DNA of 64,000 bases. Origin: Actinophytocola sp963825445 (GTDB taxonomy: Bacteria; Actinomycetota; Actinomycetes; Mycobacteriales; Pseudonocardiaceae). The stretch lies in the NCBI GenBank assembly GCA_963825445.1, contig CAWGTM010000036.1, positions 1-64,000 on the forward strand, written 5' to 3'. Positions 1 to 9,802 of the stretch are shown one piece after another. Under the pieces are notes generated by a model. The model searched no databases, was not told the origin of the DNA, and saw nothing but the letters and a program-made list of their open reading frames with translations. The translations under genes and the position numbers were made by a program. How positions within the stretch are numbered: the stretch's first letter is position 1; every line of letters starts with the position of its first letter.

Positions 1-968
1 AGCATAAACGACGAGACCTATCGATCGGCCTCGTCTGAGTCTCGCATGGCGCGGACGGCACCATGGCCGCACACGGTCGCACCGCGTCCGGAGCGGAAAC
101 CCCGACCGAGAGGAATTCCTCGCTGCCATCCAGGTCGACGACCGCGACTGCGAGGACATCGCGATGAAGGGCGATTCGACGTGCTGCTGCTCCGCAACGA
201 CCCTCCGAGGACATACGGAGCGACCTGGGCGGCAACCTCCGGCATCCTCTTCGGCCAACTCGCCGTCGCCGCGGGCATCGTGGTGAACGACCCCGTCAAC
301 CTGGCCAACGCGGTCAACAAGACCTACTTCCAGCATTTCCCCGAAGCAGGTCCGTCCCGGACCTGATCAGCCGCGACCCCGAGGAGATCAACGAATTCGT
401 CGACGGCCGAGGGCGGCAAGCGCGGTGCATCAAGCCGCTCCAGGGCTCCGGCGGCTCGAGCGTGTTCTTCGTCTCGCAAGGCCGACTCGCCCAACCTCAA
501 CCAGATGATCGAGGCGGTCAATCCGCGACGGCTACATCATTGCCCAGGAGTATCTGCCCGCGGCCAAGGACGGGCGACATCCGGCTGTTCGTCATGAACG
601 GCCGACCGCTGAGGTCGACGGCAAGTACGCCGCGTTCCGCCGCGTCAACAAAACCGGCGACATGCGCGAGCAACATGCACGTCCGGCGGCGAAAGCCGAG
701 CCGGTCGGAGATCGACGAGCGACGCTGCGGCTCGTGGAACTGGTCCGGCCCAAGCTCATCGCCGACGGCATGTTCCTGGTCGGTCTCGACATCGTCAGCG
801 ACAAGCTGATGGAGGTCAACGTCTTCACCCCCGGCGGCCTGGGGAGCGGCCAACAAGCTCTACCGGCGTCGACTTCACCGACCGTTGTCATCGACGCCCT
901 CGAGCGCAAGGTCCGCTGCGTGGCCACTACGGCGGGACCTTACCAACGCGATCCTGGCCACGCTCTGA
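1..968 (+). CDS. gshB: ATP-grasp glutathione-synthase-like protein, 5' partial, frame broken
   Basis: Joining all three forward frames gives an ATP-grasp ligase. Recognisable blocks are NDPVNLANAVNKTYFQHFPE (about 280-345), the glycine-rich loop KPLQGSGGSSVFFV (about 430-475), YIIAQEYLPA (about 535-565), a substrate-site stretch through DIRLFVMNGRP, and the metal-binding MEVNVFTPGG (about 811-840). These match bacterial glutathione synthase, which joins gamma-glutamylcysteine and glycine using ATP in the cytosol. The gene seems to begin before the window, since coding sense is visible close to base 1. At least six frame changes interrupt it; because every motif survives, I infer sequencing indels, not decay. 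A related ATP-grasp ligase of other specificity is possible. A strong hairpin follows the stop. Confidence 0.75.
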
Positions 969-1029
969 CGTTGCGCGTGGACGTCGTTGAGACAATGGAT
1001 TCTGAGGACATTCCGCGGTCGAGCGCAAC

Positions 1030-1055
1030 GGGGCCCCGGCCGAAGCCGGGGCCCC
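1030..1055 (+). terminator. GC-rich hairpin after gshB-like gene
   Basis: A perfect inverted repeat: GGGGCCCCGGC, loop CGAA, GCCGGGGCCCC. The stem is 11 bp and it lies about 60 bp past the stop of the preceding gene. There is no U-run, as is common for actinobacterial terminators. Confidence 0.7.
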
Positions 1056-1224
1056 CGCCCTGCCGGCCTCGAGCGATGCCATGGTTCACGTGGTCGCCCT
1101 GGGATCCAGGGCCTACCCGGCACCGCACGGAGCACAAACACGGGCCTGTGATTGCGCGCGTCGAGTCGATGGATCCCGAGGTGTCCTCGAGGATCGCCAC
1201 GATCAGCCCTTGTTCGACGGAGGT

Positions 1225-1400
1225 CCGCGGACCAGGGGGTAGGTGCGCTCCTCCTGGATGCGACCGTCGCGTCCATGGATGCGGACGCTCGTGGGTCGGG
1301 AGCTGCTGCGTGCGACCTGCACCAGATCTGTCGATGCGGCGTACGGCCTCCGTGCCGGAGCGGAACAAGGGCGCACATGCGCGGAGCTTCGCCGGAATTC
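1225..1400 (-). pseudogene. possible DUF2188-like small protein, frame broken
   Basis: On the minus strand one frame gives EAVRRIDRS and the next gives VRIHGRDGRIQEERTYP. A glycine/aspartate-rich tail of the type HGRDGRI..ERTY closes DUF2188 proteins, small proteins of unknown function of about 70 residues. The upstream half is not clearly recognisable and there is no defensible start. The rest of 1,056-1,518 holds nothing else I can support, apart from presumably the promoter of the next operon. Confidence 0.3.
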
Positions 1401-1518
1401 TTCGCAACCGGTGTGTCAGGTGGACCGGCGGTGGGCAGTCAGAGGCAACCGAGACATCGGGAACCGACGTACAAGCGGAATCTTGTGCACGCGCAGCTCG
1501 ACGACAGGGGGAGCAACC

Positions 1519-2088
1519 ATGGTCGGACCAGTTCCACCGGCGTGCCGGAACAGGCACACGCCGCCAAAGACGAAGCAGTGAATCAAGCGAGTGATCTCAA
1601 GGACACTGCACTCGGACACATGGGCGCACTGACGGACGACGCCAAGGACAAGGCGACCGACGTCGCGCACGACGTCCGCCGAGAGCTCGAGACCCAAGGT
1701 GACGCGGCAGGCGAAGCGTGCGGCGTCGGCACTGCACAGCGTCGGATCACAGCTCCGCGACATGGCCGACTCGGGCCAGCCCGGGACGGTGACGGATGTG
1801 ACTCGGCAACTGGCGGACAAGCCGGCGACCAGTCGCGAGTCGTCTCGAAGAGGGCGGCGTGCAGGGCGTCGGCGATGACCTCCGCCGGTTCGCTCGTCGG
1901 CAACCCGGACTCTTCCTTGCCGCGGCGGGCGTCGCGGGCTTCGTGCTCGAACGCGCTCTGCGCAACGCCCAGGGGAGCGCGGTCCGCGATGCCGCAGTCG
2001 GCCACGCCGTTCGCGAGCACCCAGCCTGGGTCACAGGAGAACGGACTGGCGACTGGGGCGCCGGCGTGGCCCGGAGACAATGCCGTGA
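1519..2088 (+). CDS. LEA-like / DUF3618-operon helical protein, frame broken
   Basis: The start is taken at ATG 1519. The first half is a hydrophilic helical repeat (for example ASDLKDTALGHMGALTDDAK) like late-embryogenesis-abundant or CsbD-like stress proteins. The second half has DDLRRFARRQPGLFLAAAGV followed by AGFVLERALRN, a short membrane segment typical of proteins encoded beside actinobacterial DUF3618 genes. Shifts near 1,530, 1,715 and 1,855 break the frame. It overlaps or abuts the holin-X gene at about 2,085, so the three genes form an operon. Role unknown; an envelope or stress role is inferred from context. Confidence 0.55.
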
Positions 2089-2491
2089 GCCAGGTGCAGC
2101 CACCGCAGGCCGGAGCCGCGTCGTTGGGTGAACTGTTCTCCGATCTCAGCACCGACATGAGCGCGCTGCTCCGTGACGAGTTGCAGTTGGCGAAGGTGGA
2201 GCTCAAGGAAGAGATCACGAAGGTCGGCCGTGCAGGAGGCATGTTCGGCGGTGCTGCGCTGGCCGGCTACATGACCATCGTGCTCCTGTCATTCGCGGCA
2301 GCGTGGGTCTCGCCGAGCTCATGGCTGTGGGGTGGGCGTTCCTCATCGTCGCCGCCGTCTGGGGAGCCGCTGCCGCGTTTCTCTACCTACGCGGCCCCGG
2401 CGAGCAATCCGCCGAGGTGAATCCGAAGCCCGAGCAAACGATCGACACCCTGAAGGAGGACGTCCAGTGGGCCAAGAATCGGAAGCCTTGA
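2085..2491 (+). CDS. holin-X / phage holin superfamily III (PF07332-type) membrane protein, frame broken
   Basis: GTG 2085 is preceded by a GGAGAC ribosome site. The N-terminus carries the family signature LFSDLSTDMSALLRDELQLA followed by KVELKEEITKVGRAGG. Two membrane segments come next (FGGAALAGYMTIVLLSFAAAW, and WAFLIVAAVWGAAAAFLYL), with an acidic tail ending TLKEDVQWAKNRKP. One shift near 2,300 separates the two helices. Despite the family name, these are chromosomal small membrane proteins of unknown function in actinobacteria. The 3' end overlaps the DUF3618 start. Confidence 0.75.
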
Positions 2492-3056
2492 GAGCCGACA
2501 TCGAACAGCGCCGCGAGTCGATGAGCGGCACCATCGACGCCATCGAGGACAAGGTCGTGCCGTCCCGCATCATCGAACGCCGCCGCACTGCTGTCAGCGA
2601 CTGGGTCGGTGGCGCAAAGGACCGCGTGCTCGGATCAGCTCACGCTGCCGGCGATCAAGCCTCGTCGACTGCTTCGAAGGTCAGCGACGGCGTGAGTCAC
2701 GCAACCGATGCTGTGAGCAACGCTCCACAGCAGGTGCAGCGCGGAACGGCGGGATCGCCGCTGATCGCAGGAGCCGTCGCATTCGGCATCGGTGCACTCG
2801 TTGCGGTGTTGTTCCGGAGACCGAACCCGAACAGCGCGCCGTTGCTGCAGTGCAGCCGCAGCTCGCAGCCGCGACCGACGCGGTGAAGGGCGCCGGGCAA
2901 CAGGCGCTCGAGACGGCGAAGTCGTCGGCGCAGGACGCTGCTCAGGAGCTCAAAGGCTCAGCAACCGATCACGCCCATGAGGTGACGGACGAGGCGAAGA
3001 GCGCCGGGAGCCAGGTGAAGGACACTGCGCAGCAGGGCAGCTCGACGCCGAGCTGA
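2467..3056 (+). CDS. DUF3618 protein, frame broken
   Basis: GTG 2467 has an ideal GGAGGA site at about 2,455 and overlaps the previous gene by 25 bp, indicating translational coupling. The start region ALRADIEQRRESMSGTIDAI plus EDKV is the DUF3618 signature. It is followed by PSRIIERRR, an alanine-rich amphipathic stretch and one membrane helix (PLIAGAVAFGIGALVAVLF). A shift near 2,820 leads into a charged tail (DAVKGAGQQALETAKSSAQD and on) ending at 3056. Probably an inner-membrane stress protein; no enzymatic role is known. Confidence 0.75.
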
Positions 3057-3128
3057 CGCGGCAGACAAGTTGACTGACAGGCTCGGAACTGTCGCAGGTA
3101 CGACGAGTCAGGTACGGAGGGATTCCGC

Positions 3129-3323
3129 ATGACGTTCGACGAATCGAATCCCGAGATGCAGCCGACGGGGGAGGAGGCGGGTGAGTTCGTCGATGACGGA
3201 CCGCTCGTCTCCGATCCCGGAGCTGGCACCGACCCCACCCGTCGGCCCATCGGCAGATCGCCGCTGGAGCCGGAGCCCGGGCAGACCGACGCCGCTCGGG
3301 ATCCAGGCGCTTCCGGCGACTGA
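3129..3323 (+). CDS. small acidic hypothetical protein
   Basis: A 64-residue intact frame begins at ATG 3129 behind CGGAGGGA. The product is rich in Asp, Glu, Gly and Pro, with no membrane segment and no recognised domain. It follows the DUF3618 operon in the same direction with a 72-bp gap and may be its last member. Confidence 0.45.
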   Translation: MTFDESNPEMQPTGEEAGEFVDDGPLVSDPGAGTDPTRRPIGRSPLEPEPGQTDAARDPGASGD

Positions 3324-3353
3324 GTCGGGAAATCGTGGGTACAGGGTTCGTCG

Positions 3354-4969
3354 ATGGTCACGCGTGCCCGTCGGCGCCCGCTGGAGGACTACCGCAAGAA
3401 GCGCGGCTTCGACCGCACGCCGGAGCCGGCGGGCGCGGCCGCGTCGCCGCCGACGGACGGGCCGCGCTTCGTGGTCCAGCGGCATCGCGCGCGCCGGCTG
3501 CACTACGACTTCCGGCTCGAGATCGACGGCGTGCTCGTGAGCTGGGCGGTGCCCAAGGGCCTCACGCTCGATCCGGAGCGCGCGCCACCTCGCGGTCCAC
3601 GTCGAGGACCACCCGCTCGAGTACGTCGACTTCGAGGGCGTCATCCCGCGCGGGCGAGTACGGCGGCGGCGACGTGATCGTCTGGGATCGCGGCACGTGG
3701 GAGCTCGCACGGCGACGACGACGCCGGCCGCGCGCGGTCGAGGACGGCGAGCTCCACCTCGACGCTGCACGGCGAGAAGCTGCACGGCCGCTTCGTGCTC
3801 GTGCGCACGCGATCGAGGCCGGCGGCAAGGAACAGTGGCTCGTGCTCCACAAGCGCGACGAGCACGCCGTCGACGGCTGGGACCCCGAGGACCATCCGCA
3901 CGTCGGTGCTCAGCGGCCGCACCAACGACGAGGTCGCGGCCGACCCCGAACGGCTGTGGACGCGCGACGGGCGAGGTCAGCGCGACCGAGCCCGGCGCCG
4001 ACGTTCGCCGGCGCCGACCGCCGACGAGCTCGACGAGCTCGACGCGCTGCCGGCGCGAAGGGCACGTGGACGTTCCAGGGCCGCGAGCTCGCGCTCACCA
4101 ACCTCGACAAGGTGCTGTTCCCCGCGCGCGGCGACGGCGAGCCCGGTCACGAAGCGCGACCTCGTCCGCTACTACGCGCGCGATCGCGCCGACGCTGCTG
4201 CCCTACCTCGCGACCGGCCGCTCAACCTCCACCGCTTTCCCGACGGCGTCGACACGCAAGGGCTTCTGGCAGAAGCAGGCGCCGAAGCACGCGCCCGAGT
4301 GGATCCCGCGCTGGCGCAACGCCGACGCCGACCCGGGCGAGAGCGAGCAGTACCTCGTCGCCGACAGCCCGCCGCACGCTCGTGTGGCTGGCGCAACCAC
4401 GCCGCGGTCGAGCTGCACCCGTGGACGTCGCGGATCGCCGAACGTGCAGCAGCCCGACGTACGCGCTGATCGACCTCGACCCCGGCGACGACGACGACGT
4501 GGGACGAGCTGCTGACGCTCGCCCGGCTGCACCGCACCGCGCTCGAGCACCTCGGCGTGCGCGGCTACCCGAAGGTCACCGGCCAGCGCGGCATCCAGAT
4601 CTGGATCCCGATCGAGCCCGGACCGACGTTCGACGAGACCCGGGCGTGGGTCGAGCAGCTCTCGCGGGCCGTCGCGGCGCGTCGTGCGGCGACCTCGTGA
4701 GCTGGAAGTGGGAGAAGCAGGCGCGCGGCGGGCGCGCCCGGCTCGACTACACGCAGAACGCGATCAACAAGACGCTCGTCGCGCCGTACAGCGCGCGGCC
4801 GGCGCCCGGGCGCCCGGTCTCGGTGCCGATCACGTGGGACGAGCTCGACGATCCCGATCTCCGCCCGGACCGGTGGACGATCCGTGACGCCACGGCACGA
4901 GTCGCCGAGCGCCGGGGACCCGATGGCGCGATGCTCACCGACGCGCAGAGCCTCGTGCCGTTGGAATGA
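3354..4969 (+). CDS. ligD: LigD-type DNA repair protein: 3'-phosphoesterase plus primase-polymerase, frame broken
   Basis: The N-terminus (LEDYRKKRGFDRTPEP) leads into the LigD phosphoesterase core RLHYDFRLEIDGVLVSWAVP, whose His, Asp and Arg are metal ligands in this family, then VEDHPLEYVDFEGVIP. After a linker comes the polymerase domain: FQGRELALTNLDKVLFPARG, YYARIAPTLLPYL, KGFWQKQAPKHAPEWIPRW, ALIDLDPGDDDD (metal-site aspartates) and SWKWEKQARGGRARLDYTQN. The protein would be about 535 residues and has no adenylation/ligase domain. It would serve Ku-dependent end joining; no ku gene is in the window. Ten or more shifts, mainly extra bases every 50-100 bp, break it, making it the worst-affected gene here. 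Confidence 0.85.
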
Positions 4970-5147
4970 CCGTGAAGAAAGCGGTGACCACGAGCAGTGA
5001 GCAGCGACCCGTGTCGACCGCATGAGCGAAGCCACTGCCAGTTCCCGGCCGAACGTCAGAGCGACTGCGCTAACGTGCGCTCAGCAGCGCGTGTCGTGCA
5101 GTGTCGGCCACTTCCTTTGAAATCGCAGGGGATCTGACTCGCTTCCG

Positions 5148-5858
5148 ATGATCGGAGCCATATGGATTACCCCAGAGTTCGTTGCGGCGTTGGTGACGTT
5201 GTCAGGCGGTCTCCCCACTGATCGTGGGTTGGAGGACACGCTTGCTCGGGTGGCGGAGCTGGCGACCCAACAGATTTCCGGATGTGATTTCGCGGGCTGC
5301 ACGCTCGTCCCAGACGGCAAGGCGACCACGGCGGTGTTCACCGATCCTCTGTCACCGGAGCTCGACAGCGCACAGTACGAGTCTGGTCGTGGCCCGTGCT
5401 CTCGACGCATACCGCCACGGAGTCGTGTTCCGTATCGATGACACCCACGGAGAGACCCCATGGCCCGAGTTCGCGGAAGCCGCGGCGGAACACGACGTTC
5501 GCAGCACCATCTCGTTTCCGCTCGCGGGGGAGCAGGCGCCGATCGGCGCACTGAACCTGTACTCGCGGACACATGCGAACTTCTCCGACAATGATGCGAT
5601 CAGCGTTGCAGTCGTCGCCCACTCATCTGCACTGCTCGCGTCAGCGCAGACGTACTGGTCGGCACATGAGCTCAGCGAGCACCTGCAAGCCGCGATGCTG
5701 TCACTTCCACGATCGAACAAGCGAAGGGCATCATCATGGGCGCTCGCCGTTGCGACGCCGACGCTGCCTTCGCGGGACTGCAGCAAATCTCCCAGCACCA
5801 GAACCGCAAGTTGCGCGACATCGCGGCAGAGATCGTCAGCCGCCAATCCTCAGGATGA
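5148..5858 (+). CDS. GAF-ANTAR antiterminator-type regulator (first of a pair), frame broken
   Basis: The GAF part runs from ATG 5148 (VAALVTLSGGLPTDRGLEDT) through DLDSAQYESGRGPC-like sequence, switches frame near 5,400 (DAYRHGVVFRIDD, ISFPLAGEQAPIGALNLYSR) and again near 5,700. There the ANTAR part appears: STIEQAKGIIMGARRCDADA, then ISQHQNRKLRDIAAEIV. ANTAR domains bind hairpins in nascent RNA to stop termination; the GAF domain would sense a ligand. It ends at TGA 5858, only 47 bp before the next GAF-ANTAR gene, so the two are probably cotranscribed. Confidence 0.75.
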
Positions 5859-5905
5859 TGCGTCACGAAGAGGCAACGAGCGTCCCGAGAGGTGAGGAGA
5901 CGAAC

Positions 5906-6601
5906 GTGACCGAGGCCGTGCGCAGCGCATTGCAGCAGCTTGCAGACGTCATTCAGGACGAGGAGTCACTCGGCGCTGCTCTCGCCAGTATCGCCGAATC
6001 CGCCACGTCCTCAGTTCCCGGGTGCGATGCCGCGTCGATCGCGATCTCTCTGGAAGGTCGTCCGATCACGGCGGCAACCACGGCCCGCATCGCGCTCGAA
6101 CTGGACGTGACGCAGTACGACTGCCACGACGGTCCTTGCCTGAGTTCGTTTCGATCGATGAGCACCCTCCGCCTCAACATCGCCGAGCACGGGGATGCGT
6201 TCCCGCACTTCACGAGAGCCGCGCAACTCCGAGGAGTCCAAGGTGTTCTTTCGGTGCCTGCGCTGTGGGGTGACGACATCGTCGGCACCATGAACCTGTA
6301 CAGCCGTGAGCGCCCGTTCGATGAGACCGCTGAGACCATCGCCGTCGTCCTCGCCGCTCAAGTCGCCATCGCCGTCAGCCGGTCGCCCGAGTTCGTCGCC
6401 GCCCGAAACGTCGTCGAGCACGCCCAGCGAGATCTCGACGACGATGCTCAGGTCGGAATCGCGACCGGTCTGCTCATGGTCAACGAAGCGTGCACCGCCG
6501 ATCAGGCCGAGCGTCTCCTCCACTCTGCCGCGACTCAGGACGAGAAGACCATCGTCGAGATCGCCAATCGCATCGTCGACCAGCACCACCGCTCTCGCTA
6601 G
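5906..6601 (+). CDS. GAF-ANTAR antiterminator-type regulator (second of a pair)
   Basis: An intact frame of 231 residues. I chose GTG 5906 because AGAGGTGAGGAG sits 8 bases upstream; ATG 5855 would overlap the previous stop. The GAF domain covers roughly residues 15-160 (ALASIAESATSSVPGCDAAS, YDCHDGPCLSSF, LYSRERPFDETAETIA). The ANTAR domain occupies the last 60 residues (DDDAQVGIATGLLMVNEACT, ending IVEIANRIVDQH). It is a paralog of the preceding gene. Predicted RNA-binding antiterminator; the ligand is unknown. Confidence 0.8.
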   Translation: MTEAVRSALQQLADVIQDEESLGAALASIAESATSSVPGCDAASIAISLEGRPITAATTARIALELDVTQYDCHDGPCLSSFRSMSTLRLNIAEHGDAFPHFTRAAQLRGVQGVLSVPALWGDDIVGTMNLYSRERPFDETAETIAVVLAAQVAIAVSRSPEFVAARNVVEHAQRDLDDDAQVGIATGLLMVNEACTADQAERLLHSAATQDEKTIVEIANRIVDQHHRSR

Positions 6602-6807
6602 CAAGACTTCGCGTCAATCGACGGAGTGACGGGGCGCGATCAGGGCGAGGTACTTAGGGCGCTTCCGTACAGGCTGTCCGGTGGCTGCGCTCTTGCACCA
6701 TCCGCCTGGATGAAACCGTTGCACCCCGCCGATCCATTTGGTAAGTAGTTCCGCGGGTTGAAACAGCAGCCCCGCCGATCGGAACGTTCGACGGATCGGA
6801 GGTCGCT

Positions 6808-7194
6808 GTGCTCGACATGCATGGTCAAGACGCCAGTGGCGCGGCGCTGGGAATGCCGGTCCGTCTCCCAACGCTGCACATCCGGGTCATCCGCGACCGC
6901 GCGGAATTCCCGTCGTGATCTTGGTGGGCGAAGTAGATCTCGTGGACATCGAGAAGCTCGACGACTGCCTCGCCACGTTCAGCGGCACGGTGATCGTCGA
7001 CCTGAACGCCGTCACCTTCCTCGGCTCAACCGGCCTGCGATCCTTCGTCGTGGCCAAAAAGCGCCCCACGCCGACGGCGGCCAGCTTTTGTTGCGTTCCC
7101 CGAAAGACCACGTACGTCTCGCGTACTCGAGATCACCGGCCTCAAGCTCATGCTGATCGGCACGGCGAGCGCCGATGGCATGCCCGCTGCGTGA
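6808..7194 (+). CDS. STAS-domain anti-sigma-factor antagonist-like protein, frame broken
   Basis: GTG 6808 follows GGAGG with a 5-base gap. After a shift at about 6,912 the STAS core is plain: VILVGEVDLVDIEKLDDCLA, then VIVDLNAVTFLGSTGLRSFV, where the serine of the GSTGLR loop is the usual phosphorylation site. The frame changes again near 7,060 into LLRSPKDHV and near 7,110 into LEITGLKLMLIG. About 128 residues, the normal length. It would act with an anti-sigma kinase, none of which is adjacent. The 255 bp after it hold no gene I can see. Confidence 0.7.
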
Positions 7195-7449
7195 TGCCAG
7201 ACGCGGCGCTGGTGGAGCGGTGAGCCGATCACCGCTCGAGGAGTGTCGGTTCCCCTAGGCGCCCGACCCACCCCCGGCGACCGGACCCGCGCGACGCTGC
7301 GCTCGAACGTGCCGCCGATCACCAGGACTCGATACCTGGTCTCCCATGCTCGAGCGTGCGGGAAATGAGGCGATTCGTTCGACGGTCGCGCCCGCGTTTC
7401 ACCGTCCGGCGCTTGACTCTCCGGTCGGGGGAGGGTGGACACTCAGTGC

Positions 7450-8283
7450 ATGAGCGTGCTGTTGACCATCGGTGAGTTCTCCCGGATGACGCATCTGAGC
7501 GTCAAGGCGCTTCGCCACTACGACGACCTGGACCTCCTGAGCCCTGCCGAGGTCGACGGTTCCAGCGGCTACCGCCGGTACGCGACCGGCCAGGTTCCGA
7601 TCGCGCAGGTCATCCGCCGGTTCCGCGACCTCGACATGCCACTCGAGGAGATCCGCAGCGTCCTGAACGCGCCGGACGTCGCCGTCGCGTGATCAAGCGG
7701 TGCTGGTGCATCTGCAGCGCATGCAGGAGACGCTTGCGCAAACCCAAGCGACCGTTGCGTCGTTGCAAGCGCTGCTCGACGGGAACCGACCGACCTTGCC
7801 GGTCGAGTACCGGTCTGTCCCGGCCATCCACGCGGTTGCATCCGCGGCATCGTCGAGTGGGACGATGCGGAGCCGTGGCTGGACGAGGCGCTCGCGGAGC
7901 TCGACGGAACCGTCGGTTCGCAATCGAGCGGGCGCACCGGTCCGGACTCCGCGCTCTACAGCGGCGAGTTCTTCGAGACCCACGTCGGTGAGGTGACGGC
8001 ATTCGTCCCGGTCGAGGACGGGATCGCGACTGCCGGCCGGGTCGAGCGGGTCGAGATCCCCGCGGCCGACGTGGCGGTCTTGGTGCACTCCGGCCCGTTC
8101 GGTGATCTCGATCAGGCGTACGGCGCGCTCGGAACCTTCGTCGCCGAACGCGTGCTGTCGGTCGATGGGCCCATCAGGGAGCACTACCTCGTCACCGTGG
8201 ACGACACCGATGATCCCGCCGCCTACCGGACGGAGGTCTGCTGGCCCATCCGTTCCGACGCCGTACCCGCGACCAGAACATAG
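7450..8283 (+). CDS. MerR-family regulator with GyrI-like effector domain, frame broken
   Basis: ATG 7450 starts an N-terminal MerR winged helix: LTIGEFSRMTHLSVKALRHY, then LLSPAEVDGSSGYRRYATGQ. After a shift near 7,690 comes the coiled-coil dimer helix (QRMQETLAQTQATVASLQAL). After further shifts near 7,850 the C-terminal GyrI/BmrR-like ligand domain appears (VERVEIPAADVAVLVHSGPF, DDTDDPAAYRTEVCWPI). Length of about 275 residues matches multidrug-responsive MerR activators that bind hydrophobic drugs. The target is unknown; the SRPBCC gene 10 bp downstream is probably cotranscribed. Confidence 0.8.
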
Positions 8284-8292
8284 GGAGTCCGA

Positions 8293-8706
8293 ATGGCATC
8301 CATCACGAAGAACATCGAAACCACCGCTCCGGTCCGAGACGTCTGGTCCGCGATACGCGACATCGGCGCACTGCACACACGACTCGTCCCCGGTTTCGTC
8401 GTCGACACCGTCATCGACGGCAACGCACGAATCGTCACGTTCGCGAACGGCATGGTGATACGCGAGCCGATCATCACCATCGACGAGGAACACGACCGCC
8501 TGGTCTGGTCGGCAGAAGGCCCACAGTTCGAGCACTACAACAGTTCGGCGCGAGCGATCGAGCAAGCCGACCACACGACGGTCGTCGTGTGGATCGCGGA
8601 CTTCAAACCCGACGAGCTCGCGGACGTCGTTGACGAGATGATGACCGCTGGAGCCGCAGCGATGAAGATCGCGCTCGACAGTCTCGCCGCACCCAGTGTC
8701 GGATGA
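8293..8706 (+). CDS. SRPBCC-family protein (START-like lipid/small-molecule binding)
   Basis: An intact 137-residue frame starting 10 bp after the MerR gene. It opens with ITKNIETTAPVRDVWSAIRD and has the beta-rich pattern and C-terminal long helix of the Bet v 1 / polyketide-cyclase fold (DEMMTAGAAAMKIALDSLA). Such proteins bind hydrophobic ligands or catalyse cyclisation or dehydration; nothing here fixes the substrate. The pairing with a drug-type MerR regulator suggests a ligand-related role. Confidence 0.8.
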   Translation: MASITKNIETTAPVRDVWSAIRDIGALHTRLVPGFVVDTVIDGNARIVTFANGMVIREPIITIDEEHDRLVWSAEGPQFEHYNSSARAIEQADHTTVVVWIADFKPDELADVVDEMMTAGAAAMKIALDSLAAPSVG

Positions 8707-8756
8707 CGCAGTCAAACCCACGGCGCGTGAAGCTCGACAACGATCGGCGTTCGGGC

Positions 8757-9671
8757 TCAGAACGCGAGCGGTGTATAGCCGTCGGGAAACCGACTCGGGG
8801 CGAAGAACCACGTGATCATGAGGTCTCGATGGGGTGCGCGCAACGCGCGTGAACCCGAGCGATGAACGGTCAGCTCGTCGAAGAGGAGTACATCACCGGC
8901 CCGGAGGGACGGTTCGACGAACGGGCGGTCCGCGAGCAGTTGGGAGACAGCCTCTTTCATCTTGATCGTCCTGGGGTCCGGCTGGAGCCCGCGTTCCGGA
9001 GTGATGACGTGGTCGACCCGCCGCGGGACGAAGCTGAGACTCGGGCCCTCCTGCCCGCAGTCATCGAGCGCGGTCCACACGCTGAGCGCGGCGCAGATGC
9101 CGTAGAACTGTCCATCCTGGTGCCAGCCGAGACCGGAGTTCTCGCGGCTGACGCGGCGAACGACGATCCGGTTGGCATCGGCAACCGGTGGCTCCTCCAG
9201 ATAGTCCCGGACGACGCGGACGAGTCCCGACGACTCGTACGCGCTCGCCACGCCCGCCACCATCGCATCGATCTCGGCCGACGCCGGCAGGACCACCTGG
9301 AGCGAGTCCGGATGCAGGTGGGCCCGGACCCGTGTCACCGTCTCCTCGTCGAGCACGCCGCGGACGACGAGACTGCCGTGGTGATGCAGCGCGCCGGCCA
9401 CACATGTGGCCGACAGGTCGCGCCCTTGGACCTCCGGGACACCTCGTTCCTCCGGAAACAGGTCCCCGACGCGATTCGCCGGAGCGTCCGAGCGGTCAGC
9501 GGCGGCGACACGGGCTTCCCCGACGGCCGCCCGTTCCTCCACGCTCGCGTCAGTCGGGAGCGACGCGACGAGCGCGCGGTTGCCGACCTCGTGCTCGGTC
9601 CCCGTAGCACCTTCGCGCTTCCGTTGAAACGACCAGCGCACCTGGCGCTCCGTTCTGCCTCGGCATCGCAA
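8757..9671 (-). CDS. phytanoyl-CoA dioxygenase (PhyH) family protein
   Basis: An intact 304-residue frame on the minus strand. The non-haem iron site is visible: His and Asp in SGLGWHQDGQFYGICAAL, the distal His in DELTVHRSGSRALRAPHRD, and an Arg that would bind 2-oxoglutarate. The first 75 residues are Glu/Arg-rich and lie before the fold (which begins near SATCVAGALHHHGSLVVRGV), so the true start may be further in. Predicted Fe(II)/2-oxoglutarate-dependent hydroxylase; the substrate is unknown. It converges with the SRPBCC gene and is divergent from the ArsR operon. Confidence 0.8.
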   Translation of the reverse strand: MRCRGRTERQVRWSFQRKREGATGTEHEVGNRALVASLPTDASVEERAAVGEARVAAADRSDAPANRVGDLFPEERGVPEVQGRDLSATCVAGALHHHGSLVVRGVLDEETVTRVRAHLHPDSLQVVLPASAEIDAMVAGVASAYESSGLVRVVRDYLEEPPVADANRIVVRRVSRENSGLGWHQDGQFYGICAALSVWTALDDCGQEGPSLSFVPRRVDHVITPERGLQPDPRTIKMKEAVSQLLADRPFVEPSLRAGDVLLFDELTVHRSGSRALRAPHRDLMITWFFAPSRFPDGYTPLAF

Positions 9672-9802
9672 CCCTGGCTAGATCGCCCACGTCTTCGCCG
9701 TCAAGTCAGAAGGTTGCGGACCGGACGGGTCACGATCGTCATCTGACAAGCCCGTCTGATTCCTCCGGCTTGACGCATGCCGATATAGGCATATGATGGC
9801 GC

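Noticed and set aside
8757..9746. Plus-strand 294-codon frame opposite the PhyH gene
   Set aside because: The PhyH frame has the full iron site; the plus frame is its shadow.
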